From positions 620,001 to 684,000 of the forward strand of contig CAWHMS010000003.1 in the NCBI GenBank assembly GCA_963830495.1: a stretch of DNA of 64,000 bases. Direction: 5' to 3'. Each line of letters begins with the position of its first letter. Positions within the stretch are counted from its first letter, which is position 1. The DNA is from CAWHMS01 sp963830495. Its GTDB lineage: Bacteria; Actinomycetota; Actinomycetes; Propionibacteriales; Nocardioidaceae. Made by a program: the position numbers and the translations under genes. The notes below the pieces were generated by a model. It did not search any database and had not been told where the DNA came from. It saw nothing but the letters and a program-made list of their open reading frames with translations. Of the stretch, positions 7,484 to 15,091 are shown in pieces.

Positions 7484-9205
7484 ATGCCTACCGTCGCAGA
7501 GCTGCTCGTCGGCACGATTGCCCGGCACGGTGTCCGCACCGTCTGGGGTGTCGTGGGCGACGCGCTCAACCCGGTGACCGACGCGATCCGCCGCGAGGAG
7601 CGGCTGCAGTGGATCGGTGTGCGTCACGAGGAGGTCGGCGCCTTCGCCGCCTCGAGCCAGGCGCAGCTGAGCGACGACCTCGCGGTGTGCATGGGCACCG
7701 TGGGGCCGGGCTCGATCCATCTGCTCAACGGGTTGTACGACGCCAAGAAGTCACATGCCCCCGTGCTGGCGATCTGTGGCCAGGTGCCGCGCTCGGAGAT
7801 GGGCAGGGACTACTTCCAAGAGGTCGACAACGACGCGCTCTTCGCGGACGTCGCGGTCTTCTGCGCCACCGTGAGTGACGCGGCGCAGGCGCCACATCTG
7901 ATCGAGCAGGCCATGGTTGCAGCGATCCAACGGCGCGGCGTTGCTGTGCTCACTCTTCCCGGCGATGTCGGCGGGCTCGAGGCGCCGGACGACGTACCCC
8001 ACATCACCAGCAGCATCAGCCGAGCCCACGCCGGCGGAGCCGACGTGCAGGAAGCGGCGCGGCTGCTCAACGAGGCCGGCCGGGTGACGCTGCTGGTCGG
8101 GCGGGGGGCGCGGCAGGCGCGTTCAGAGGTGCTGCAGGTGGCGGAGCGGCTGGCGGCACCGACGGTGATCACGCTGAAGGCGAAAGAGGGATTCGAGGAC
8201 GCTAACCCCTTCGAGATCGGCCAGTCGGGGCTGATAGGCAATCCGGCCACGGCGGAGGCCTTCGACCGGTGTGACGTGCTCTTGATGATCGGCACCGACT
8301 TCCCCTACGGCGAGTTCTACCCCTCTGACACGACTGTCATCCAGCTCGACGAGCGCGGTGACCACATCGGTCGCCGTACCTCGGTCAGCCACTCGCTCGT
8401 CGGCGACAGCGCCCTAACCCTGCGGGACCTGCTGCCGTTGCTCGAGGCGAAGGAGGACCGCGGGCACCTGGAGAAGGCGCGGGAGTCGTATGACGCCTGG
8501 CGCGAGCGGCAGCAGCGCCTCACCGACCCGGACTACGACCACCGGCCGAAGGGCTGGTTGCGCCGCAAGGTCGACAACCCCGACGTGCGGATCCGGCCCG
8601 AGCTGTTGGCAGCTGCGGTCGACCGGAACGCGGCGGCGGACGCCATCTTCACGACGGACACGGGCATGGCGACCGTGTGGCTCTCCCGATTCGTCCGGAT
8701 GACCGGTGGGCGACGGCTGATCGGGTCCTACAACCTCGGTTCGATGGCCAACGCCATGCCGCAGGCGCTCGGGGCGGCTGCGCTCGACCGTGACCGGCAG
8801 GTCGTCGCGATGTGCGGTGACGGCGGCCTGATGATGCTCCTCGGCGACCTGCGTACGGCGGTCACCTACGACCTCCCGGTCAAGCTCGTCGTCTTCGACA
8901 ACGGCCGACTCGGCATGGTCAAGCTCGAGCAGGAGCAAGGCGGTCTACCCGAGTTCGGCACGGTGCTGGACAATCCCGACCTCGCTGCTGTCGCTCGGGC
9001 GATGGGGCTGACGGCTACCCGGGTCACCGACCCGCACGAGGTCGACGCTGCCGTGGCAGAGGCGCTGCGTACGCCGGGGCCGGCGCTGATCGACGTACTC
9101 ACCAACCCTGCCGAGGTCGCGGTGCCGCCCAAGCCCTCGGCCTCGGACGCCTGGGGCTTCGCGATCGCCAAGTCAAGGGAGGCCCTGGCCAGCCACGACG
9201 GCTGA
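7484..9205 (+). CDS. poxB: Pyruvate oxidase / pyruvate:quinone oxidoreductase, ThDP-dependent
   Basis: The 573-residue protein matches PoxB of E. coli (572 residues) along its length. The catalytic Glu50 lies in RHEEVGAFAA, the FAD-domain segments QVPRSEMG and IGTDFPYGEFYP are present, and the ThDP motif begins GDGG (residues 445-448) and ends FDNG. ATG 7484 is chosen because AGGAG (7471-7475) precedes it at 8 bases; upstream starts lack this. Known role of the family: oxidative decarboxylation of pyruvate to acetate and CO2 with electrons passed to quinone. The C-terminal membrane-binding tail differs from E. coli, so lipid activation may not apply. Monocistronic, divergent from the amino-acid importer. 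Confidence 0.88.
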   Translation: MPTVAELLVGTIARHGVRTVWGVVGDALNPVTDAIRREERLQWIGVRHEEVGAFAASSQAQLSDDLAVCMGTVGPGSIHLLNGLYDAKKSHAPVLAICGQVPRSEMGRDYFQEVDNDALFADVAVFCATVSDAAQAPHLIEQAMVAAIQRRGVAVLTLPGDVGGLEAPDDVPHITSSISRAHAGGADVQEAARLLNEAGRVTLLVGRGARQARSEVLQVAERLAAPTVITLKAKEGFEDANPFEIGQSGLIGNPATAEAFDRCDVLLMIGTDFPYGEFYPSDTTVIQLDERGDHIGRRTSVSHSLVGDSALTLRDLLPLLEAKEDRGHLEKARESYDAWRERQQRLTDPDYDHRPKGWLRRKVDNPDVRIRPELLAAAVDRNAAADAIFTTDTGMATVWLSRFVRMTGGRRLIGSYNLGSMANAMPQALGAAALDRDRQVVAMCGDGGLMMLLGDLRTAVTYDLPVKLVVFDNGRLGMVKLEQEQGGLPEFGTVLDNPDLAAVARAMGLTATRVTDPHEVDAAVAEALRTPGPALIDVLTNPAEVAVPPKPSASDAWGFAIAKSREALASHDG

Positions 9206-9463
9206 CCCGGCTTGCTCCCGAAAGCTCCAGCGGGGCTGGGCGGCCGGAGGCTGAGTGATGACGACCAAGGTTGAGCCGATGCTCTGTAGCGAGAAACGTT
9301 GGTCAGGATGGAAGGAGGGCGGCAACCCACCTGCGCTGCCGGTTCCTCAGCTTCTCCGCCCGCGCGGAGAACGGCGATGCGTCAATGGAGTCCGAAGTAG
9401 CGCCACTTACTCGGACGAAGTGCGCCGGGTACATCTCATTTCCACCCGAAGCTCGAGTGGCGT

Positions 9464-10084
9464 TCAGCCATTCGCGGTGCTCGACGCCCGCTGTACCGCG
9501 GCGAGGCGGACCAGCATGTCCGTGACGGCCTGCAGGTCGCGTCGTGCGCGGGCCTGGTCGCGGTCGCTGAGGTACTGCAGGGTGATCCCGATGACGCTGC
9601 CGACGACGATTCTGCCGAGGGTGTCGAACGGCACCGCGCAGAGTTCGCCGGCGTTGTTGGCGGCCTCCTGGCACCGCTCGGCGACGATCCGGTTGTAGCC
9701 CTCGATCTGCCATCGGGCCAGGCTCTCCAGGCCGGGGGTGCGCAGGGCGTGCACGAACAGCTCGTGCCGCATCAGCGCCGCCGCGGGGTCGTTGATGACG
9801 AGCTGCTTCCAGTAGTTCTCCAGCCCGTGTCGGATCGCGTGGTCCAGGCCCGCGTCGGTCTCGGCCGCGCTGAAGACGGCGGAGACCTCCTCCCGGATGT
9901 CCTCGAGCACCGCGGTGAGCAGCAGCTCCTTGGACGGGAACACGTAGTGCAGCGTGCCCAGCGGCACCGTCGCCTCGGCGGCCACCGCGCGCAGGGTGGT
10001 GCCGGCGACGCCGTCTCGGGACAGCACTGCCCGGGCCGCAGCCACCAGCTGACCGCGCCGCTCGGTCGCCTTGACGTACGCCAC
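9464..10084 (-). CDS. TetR-family transcriptional regulator
   Basis: The N-terminal helix-turn-helix (about residues 8-52) has the family pattern GVAGTTLRAVAAEATVPLGT followed by LHYVFPSKEL. The C-terminal helical ligand/dimer domain resembles BetI-like regulators. An in-frame GTG at 10090 lies only 3 bases from AGGAGG, too close to serve; the GTG at 10084 has a 9-base spacing and is preferred (206 residues). It is divergent from the secreted protein at 10226, and two inverted repeats lie between them, so it probably represses itself and that neighbour. Ligand unknown. Confidence 0.85.
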   Translation of the reverse strand: MAYVKATERRGQLVAAARAVLSRDGVAGTTLRAVAAEATVPLGTLHYVFPSKELLLTAVLEDIREEVSAVFSAAETDAGLDHAIRHGLENYWKQLVINDPAAALMRHELFVHALRTPGLESLARWQIEGYNRIVAERCQEAANNAGELCAVPFDTLGRIVVGSVIGITLQYLSDRDQARARRDLQAVTDMLVRLAAVQRASSTANG

Positions 10085-10121
10085 TTCCACGCACCTCCTC
10101 GATTCGGTCGCCCGACTTAGT

Positions 10122-10143
10122 ATTGCATGGTTCGATTTGCAAT
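10122..10143. promoter_or_regulatory. Inverted repeat in the TetR gene promoter (candidate operator)
   Basis: ATTGCA and TGCAAT are perfect inverted arms separated by 10 bases. Read on the minus strand, the repeat fills the spacer between a possible -35 TTGATT (10146-10141) and a possible -10 TACTAA, so a bound protein would block transcription of the tetR gene. Suited to autoregulation. Confidence 0.45.
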
Positions 10144-10175
10144 CAAGGCGACTCGGACAGTAACCTGGTTAATCA

Positions 10176-10189
10176 GTCGGTCAACCGAC
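10176..10189. promoter_or_regulatory. 14-bp palindrome GTCGGTCAACCGAC (candidate TetR operator)
   Basis: It is a perfect 14-base dyad of the style bound by TetR-family dimers. It lies 14 bases upstream of a -10-like TAGGAT (10203-10208), overlapping the expected -35 region of the secreted-protein gene. Binding there should repress that gene. Confidence 0.5.
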
Positions 10190-10202
10190 CGAGTAAGTGA
10201 CC

Positions 10203-10208
10203 TAGGAT
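10203..10208 (+). promoter_or_regulatory. -10 element of the secreted-protein gene
   Basis: TAGGAT fits TANNNT and would start transcription near 10215, giving a leader of about 10 bases before GTG 10226. The palindrome at 10176-10189 covers the -35 position. Confidence 0.4.
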
Positions 10209-10225
10209 GAAAGAGACACCACCCA

Positions 10226-10993
10226 GTGCCTAAGCTCCTTGTCGGCCTCGCGGCCACCGCTGCGATCGCGGCTCCGATCGCCCTCGCCACCTCGGCCAAC
10301 GCCGCCGTCCCCGGCCCATACACCACCGACTTCACCGACGTGACCATCGACAAGGCCGCCGAGGCGAACGACAACAACTGGCGGATGACCGGTGGCTACG
10401 ACGCCACGATCACCGACGGCCCCGACCAGGCGCTGCGGATCAGCAACGCGGTCACGTCCGGCAGCTTCGGCGACCAGCTTTTCAGCCCCACGCTCGAGGT
10501 CCCGGCCACCGAGACCGGGCCGGCGCGAACGTTCACCGCGTCCTTCGTGCTCGAGCCGGTCCAGCTTCAGCCGGGCCTGCGGGTGACGGTCAGCCCCGAC
10601 AACGGCCAGGGCGGCCGGGGCGGCTTCCTCGCGATCGAGCACACGAACGCCGGCATCAACCTGGTCAGCCAGGGGTCGTTCGTCAACGAGGCGGGCGCAC
10701 TCGATTGGGCGGTGACGCCGGTGGCCACCGGGCTCGACCCGAGCAAGCCGCACACCGTGAACCTCAAGCTCGTCAAGAAGCCCAACACGAAGAAGGCGAC
10801 CAACAACGACGTCTTCTCGGTCCAGGTGGACGGCAAGCCGGTCAAGAACACCACGTTCGAGGCCTACTACCAGGCAACCGGCGAGCAGAATTACCAGACC
10901 GACACGCTCTTGTTCCGCCTCAGCGCCACCCCGCAGCTGCAGCTCCAGGGCAAGGGCCTGCTGATCGACGACGTCACCATCGCGACCTCCTGA
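10226..10993 (+). CDS. Secreted protein of unknown function
   Basis: The 255-residue protein begins with a Sec-type signal peptide: Lys3, a hydrophobic core from residue 4 to about 20, and a likely signal peptidase I cut after ANA (about residue 26). The mature part is rich in Asn, Asp, Thr and alternating hydrophobics with no Cys, which suggests an all-beta (jelly-roll or lectin-like) fold; I do not recognise a catalytic motif. GTG 10226 is used because the ATG at 10207 opens an 8-codon frame only. It is followed by a strong terminator and is divergent from the TetR gene, its probable repressor. Function not assigned. Confidence 0.75.
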   Translation: MPKLLVGLAATAAIAAPIALATSANAAVPGPYTTDFTDVTIDKAAEANDNNWRMTGGYDATITDGPDQALRISNAVTSGSFGDQLFSPTLEVPATETGPARTFTASFVLEPVQLQPGLRVTVSPDNGQGGRGGFLAIEHTNAGINLVSQGSFVNEAGALDWAVTPVATGLDPSKPHTVNLKLVKKPNTKKATNNDVFSVQVDGKPVKNTTFEAYYQATGEQNYQTDTLLFRLSATPQLQLQGKGLLIDDVTIATS

Positions 10994-11016
10994 CCCCAGC
11001 GCAACACCTCCCCAAG

Positions 11017-11053
11017 CAGAGGAGGGCCCACCGCGTCGGTGGGCCCTCCTCTG
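11017..11053 (+). terminator. Strong 16-bp stem terminator hairpin
   Basis: A perfect 16-bp stem (CAGAGGAGGGCCCACC paired with its complement) encloses the loop GCGTC, starting 24 bases after the secreted-protein stop. No T-run follows, as is common for actinobacterial terminators. Confidence 0.75.
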
Positions 11054-11115
11054 TGTCGTGCGCCGTGGCTACGCCGCGGCTCTGCTTCCTGCTGCCGATG
11101 TTGTACCGGCAGCAG

Positions 11116-11295
11116 GCCACGGCGTGTCAGGCTGTGCAGGCCATCGGGCGCAACATGCCCGGTCGCTCCCTGCCTGGTCCCGCCTGCGACTACGATGTTC
11201 AACCCCGCCACCACTGCGGCCTCCAGGAACGCCGCCGCTTGCGCGGTCGATGCCAAGCCTGGTCGGACCAGGCCAACGACCTGGAGCATGCGCAC
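11116..11295 (-). pseudogene. Decayed fragment of a CpaF/TadA-type secretion ATPase
   Basis: On the minus strand about 40 residues, including GLVRPGLASTAQAAAFLEAA and then VVAGLNIVVAGGT, read like the segment just before Walker A of CpaF/TadA/VirB11 ATPases (consensus LNxLVSGGTGxGKTT). Immediately after GGT the frame becomes RQGATG, so the P-loop lysine is lost and homology stops. A stop codon lies just upstream and no start or partner genes are nearby. I read it as a relic of a Flp-pilus/secretion ATPase gene; recognition is by motif memory only. Confidence 0.45.
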
Positions 11296-11671
11296 CGCAT
11301 GAACCCGAACTCAGGATCGCTGAAGGGCATGGGTTCTGATCCCTTCTCCTGCCTGCGGATGCGCCGCGGGCCGACGCCACCAAGCCCGACCTCCGAGTCC
11401 ATGCCGGGCTGCGAACGCTGGGGTTCCATGTACCGAGGGAGCCTCACGCGCCGCTAGGCATCGCCGACGTCACCGCGACCGAGGTCGGGTTAGCAGGCCG
11501 ATGCCTGACCAACTCCTCGTGCTTTTCGCCCGCAGCGCGATGAGGAATGACCCAGCCCTCGCAGCTGACGCCGAGGTGACCTGATGGGCCCCAAACCGGG
11601 GCTAGAGTGGGCCCCGTCATCATCAACAGTGTCGATGACCGGGCGCAAAAGCCCAGGTCAGAAGTGGTGGC
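11296..11671. other. Non-coding stretch between the CpaF relic and guaA
   Basis: No frame here looks like a real gene. The only structure I see is a small hairpin, GCCCC-AAACC-GGGGC, near 11588-11602, downstream of guaA on its strand and possibly its terminator. The region may be an old insertion or deletion scar. Confidence 0.4.
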
Positions 11672-13240
11672 TTACTCCCACTCGATGGTGCCGGGGGGTT
11701 TGCTGGTCACGTCGAGCGTCACGCGGTTGACGTCGCGCACTTCGTTGGTGATGCGGGTCGAGATGTGCTCGACGACGTCGTACGGCAGCCGTGACCAGTC
11801 GGCGGTCATGGCGTCCTCGGAGGTGACCGGGCGCAACACCACCGGGTGGCCGTAGGTGCGGCCGTCGCCCTGCACGCCCACCGACCGTACGTCGGCCAGC
11901 AGCACGACCGGGAACTGCCAGATGTCCCGATCCAGGCCCGCCTTCGTGATCTCCTCGCGGGCGATCGCGTCGGCGTCGCGCAATGTGGCGAGGTGCTCGG
12001 CCGTGACAGCACCTACGATCCGGATCGCGAGACCGGGTCCGGGGAAGGGGTGCCGCCACACGACCTCGGCCGGCAGCCCGAGCTCCTCGCCCACACGCCG
12101 TACCTCGTCCTTGAACAGCGTGCGCAGCGGCTCGATCAGCGTGAACTCGAGGTCGTCGGGCAGGCCACCCACGTTGTGGTGCGACTTGATGTTGGCCGCA
12201 CCTGCACCGCCACCGGACTCCACCACGTCGGGGTAGAGCGTGCCCTGCACCAGGAACTCCACGGGCTCGCCGGCCCTGCCGGACGCCGCGACGATCTCGC
12301 GCTCAGCCCCCTCAAAGGTGCGGATGAACTCGCGCCCGATGATCTTGCGCTTCTCTTCGGGATCACTGACACCTTCGAGTGCGCGCAGGAACGTGTCGGC
12401 GGCGTCGACGACATGCAGAGACACCCCTGTCGCCGCGACGTAGTCCCGCTCCACCTGCTCGGCCTCGCCCTTGCGCAGCAGCCCATGGTCGACGAAGACG
12501 CAGGTGAGCTGGTCGCCGACTGCGCGCTGCACCAGGGCCGCGGCGACCGCCGAGTCGACGCCGCCGGAGAGACCGCAGATCACGTGCTTGTCACCCACGG
12601 TGCGGCGGACGAGGTCGACCTGCTCCTCGACGATGTTGACCATCGTCCAGCTCTGCCGGCAGCCGGCGATGTCGACCAGGAATCGCTCCAGCACCTGCTG
12701 CCCATGATCGGAGTGCATCACCTCGGGGTGCCACTGCACCCCGGCCAGGGAGCGCCCCAGATGCTCGAACGCCGCCACGGTGGCACGCGGCGACCTAGCG
12801 TTGACTCTGAAGCCTTCCGGGGCAGAGACGACTTCGTCCCCGTGCGACATCCACGAGCGCAGCTCGGCTGGCAGCCCCGCCAGCAGCGTGCCCGGGTCGA
12901 GCACCGAGACGCTGGTCCGGCCGTACTCGCGCTGGCCGGTGTTGGCGACCCTTCCGCCCATCGCCGCCGCCATCGCCATGAACCCGTAGCAGATGCCGAA
13001 GACGGGCACGCCGGCCTCGAAGAGCCCCGGGTCGACCCGCGGCGCAGCTGGCTCGTAGACGGACTCCGGCCCGCCGCTGAGGATGATCGCCTTCGGCTTC
13101 CGGTCGAGCAGCTCGGCCACCGGCATCGAGTGCGGCACGATCTCCGAGTACACCCGCGCCTCGCGCACCCGGCGGGCGATCAGCTGGGCGTACTGCGCCC
13201 CGAAGTCGACGACGAGGACGAGGTCGTGATCGGCGGTCAA
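11672..13240 (-). CDS. guaA: GMP synthase (glutamine-hydrolysing)
   Basis: It converts XMP to GMP using glutamine and ATP, the last step of GMP synthesis. The 522 residues comprise a class I amidotransferase domain with nucleophile Cys84 in GICYGF and the His-Glu pair in WHPE, then the ATP pyrophosphatase domain with PP-loop SGGVDSA, then the dimerisation domain ending PPGTIEWE. This matches the full family length. The start is TTG at 13240; AAGGGG ends 7 bases before it, which supports TTG. A -10-like TAGACT lies upstream on the minus strand (13309-13304). guaB2 and guaB3 lie in the same region on the same strand. Confidence 0.97.
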   Translation of the reverse strand: MTADHDLVLVVDFGAQYAQLIARRVREARVYSEIVPHSMPVAELLDRKPKAIILSGGPESVYEPAAPRVDPGLFEAGVPVFGICYGFMAMAAAMGGRVANTGQREYGRTSVSVLDPGTLLAGLPAELRSWMSHGDEVVSAPEGFRVNARSPRATVAAFEHLGRSLAGVQWHPEVMHSDHGQQVLERFLVDIAGCRQSWTMVNIVEEQVDLVRRTVGDKHVICGLSGGVDSAVAAALVQRAVGDQLTCVFVDHGLLRKGEAEQVERDYVAATGVSLHVVDAADTFLRALEGVSDPEEKRKIIGREFIRTFEGAEREIVAASGRAGEPVEFLVQGTLYPDVVESGGGAGAANIKSHHNVGGLPDDLEFTLIEPLRTLFKDEVRRVGEELGLPAEVVWRHPFPGPGLAIRIVGAVTAEHLATLRDADAIAREEITKAGLDRDIWQFPVVLLADVRSVGVQGDGRTYGHPVVLRPVTSEDAMTADWSRLPYDVVEHISTRITNEVRDVNRVTLDVTSKPPGTIEWE

Positions 13241-13360
13241 CGTGACGCCCCTTCGTGGCGGAGTGAGGCCTTCGACTGCAGTCGGCGTCGTTGGCGAGCG
13301 CTCAGTCTATCGGCGTGGATCCGCAGGAAACCCGCCGCAACCCCGCGGCCACGCCTGCCG

Positions 13361-15091
13361 TCAGCTGATCTCGACGATGGGCAGCCGCAGCGCGCCCGGC
13401 GCGTCCTCGGGCACGACGGGATGCCGCGGCCGCACCGGCGACACTCGTCGGTATGGCGCCCCCAGCGCGGGTCGCGGGTCGGGCTCGTCCTTGTTGGGCC
13501 ACAGGGCGGTGGCCCGTTCGGCTTGGGCGGTGATGGTCAGGGACGGGTTGACGCCGAGATTGGCAGAGATGGCCGACCCGTCGATGACGTGCAGCCCGGC
13601 GTACCCGTAGACCCGGTGATAGGCGTCGATGACCCCGGTCGCGGCCGAGTCTCCGATGGTGCAGCCGCCGATGAAGTGCGCGGTGATCGGCCGGTTGAAG
13701 GGTTCACCGATCGTGCCACCCGGCGTACCTCCCACGATCCGGGCCATCCGACGTACCGCCTCGTTGGCCGCGGGGATCCAGGTCGGGTTGGGTTGGCCCT
13801 TGCCCTGCCGCGAGCTCAGCACCCGTCGCCCGGTCAGCCGCGAGCGCCTGGTGTAGGTGGTGATCGAGTTGTCGAGCGTCTGCATGACCAGCGCGATCAC
13901 CGTGCGCTCCGACCAGTGCCGTCGGTCGTAACGGGCGAGCAGCGTACGCCGCTGGCGCCACAGCTCCCGCAGCCAGGTCTGCCATCGGGGCGCCGGCCCG
14001 TCGCCGTCGGTCAGCACCGTCTGCAGCAGGCTCATCGCGTTGCTGCCGTGGCCGTAGCGCACGGGCTCGACGTGCGTGACATCGTCTGGATGGAACGACG
14101 AGGTGATGGCGACTCCGCGACTGTAGTCGACCCGCCGGTCCGGAGCGACCGCACCCAGGATCGACTCGGAGTTGGTGCGCGTCAGCTCACCGAGACGTGG
14201 GGACAGTCGCGGCAAGACTCCCTCGTCCCGCATCCGGTGCAGCAGCCGTTGCGTGCCGAGGGCGGAGGCGGCGAGCACCACCTGCTCCGCGGTGAAGACG
14301 CGACCGCCTTCGTGGCCGGAGTGGCTGGAGTGGCTGGCGTGGCGCCGGGTCAACCAGGCATTCGTCGGCGTGGTGGCGACACGGTATCCGCCGCCGGTCA
14401 GCGGGCTCACCTCCGTCACGGTCGTCAGCGGGTGCACCCGAGCGCCTCCCGACTCGGCCAGGTGCAGGTAGTTCTTGGTCAGCGTGTTCTTCGCCCCGTG
14501 CCGGCAGCCCGTCATGCACTCACCACACTCGAGGCAGCCGGACCGGTCCGGCCCCGCGCCGCCGAAGTACGGGTCGGCCACGCGCTGGCCCGGCGCGCCG
14601 AAGAACACTCCGACAGGAGTAAGCCGGAAGGTCTCGCCGACGCCCATCTCGTCGGCGACCCGCTGCATCACCTCGTCGCTCGGCGTCAGCGTGGGGTTGG
14701 TGGTCACGCCCAGCATGCGGGCGGCCTGGTCGAAGTACGGCGCAAGCTCGTCGCGCCAGTCTGTGATGTGGCTCCACTCCTTGTCGCGGTAGAACGCCTC
14801 GGGTGGCTCGTAGAGCGTGTTGGCGTAGACGAGTGACCCGCCGCCGACACCTGCGCCCGAGAGGATGAGGCAGTCGCTGAGCATGTCGATCCGCTGGATC
14901 CCGAAGCAGCCGAGCCGAGGCGCGAAGAGGAAGCGGCGCAGGTCCCACGACGTACGCGGGTAGGTCGACTCGTCGAAGCGCGCGCCCGCCTCCAGCACCC
15001 CGACGCGGTACCCCTTCTCGGTGAGCCGGAGCGCCGTCACCGACCCGCCGAAGCCCGAGCCGACGACGAGTACGTCGTAGTCGTGTGTCAT
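13361..15091 (-). CDS. GMC-family flavoprotein oxidoreductase, ChoD-like
   Basis: The 576-residue protein has an N-terminal FAD-binding GSGFGG (11-16), the segment APRLGCFGIQR, the Cys-rich GCLECGECMTGCRHG and a C-terminal HVIDGSAISANLGVNPSL, all features of mycobacterial ChoD (about 578 residues). ChoD is annotated as cholesterol oxidase in M. tuberculosis, but that activity is debated and the group sits apart from secreted cholesterol oxidases. There is no signal peptide, so it is cytosolic. Its ATG is in an ATGA overlap with the upstream aldehyde dehydrogenase, suggesting an alcohol-to-aldehyde-to-acid pair. Substrate unproven. Confidence 0.85.
   Translation of the reverse strand: MTHDYDVLVVGSGFGGSVTALRLTEKGYRVGVLEAGARFDESTYPRTSWDLRRFLFAPRLGCFGIQRIDMLSDCLILSGAGVGGGSLVYANTLYEPPEAFYRDKEWSHITDWRDELAPYFDQAARMLGVTTNPTLTPSDEVMQRVADEMGVGETFRLTPVGVFFGAPGQRVADPYFGGAGPDRSGCLECGECMTGCRHGAKNTLTKNYLHLAESGGARVHPLTTVTEVSPLTGGGYRVATTPTNAWLTRRHASHSSHSGHEGGRVFTAEQVVLAASALGTQRLLHRMRDEGVLPRLSPRLGELTRTNSESILGAVAPDRRVDYSRGVAITSSFHPDDVTHVEPVRYGHGSNAMSLLQTVLTDGDGPAPRWQTWLRELWRQRRTLLARYDRRHWSERTVIALVMQTLDNSITTYTRRSRLTGRRVLSSRQGKGQPNPTWIPAANEAVRRMARIVGGTPGGTIGEPFNRPITAHFIGGCTIGDSAATGVIDAYHRVYGYAGLHVIDGSAISANLGVNPSLTITAQAERATALWPNKDEPDPRPALGAPYRRVSPVRPRHPVVPEDAPGALRLPIVEIS

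Noticed and set aside
11846..14836. 996-residue plus-strand frame
   Set aside because: It is antisense to guaA and the ChoD-like gene, both of which have complete family motifs.
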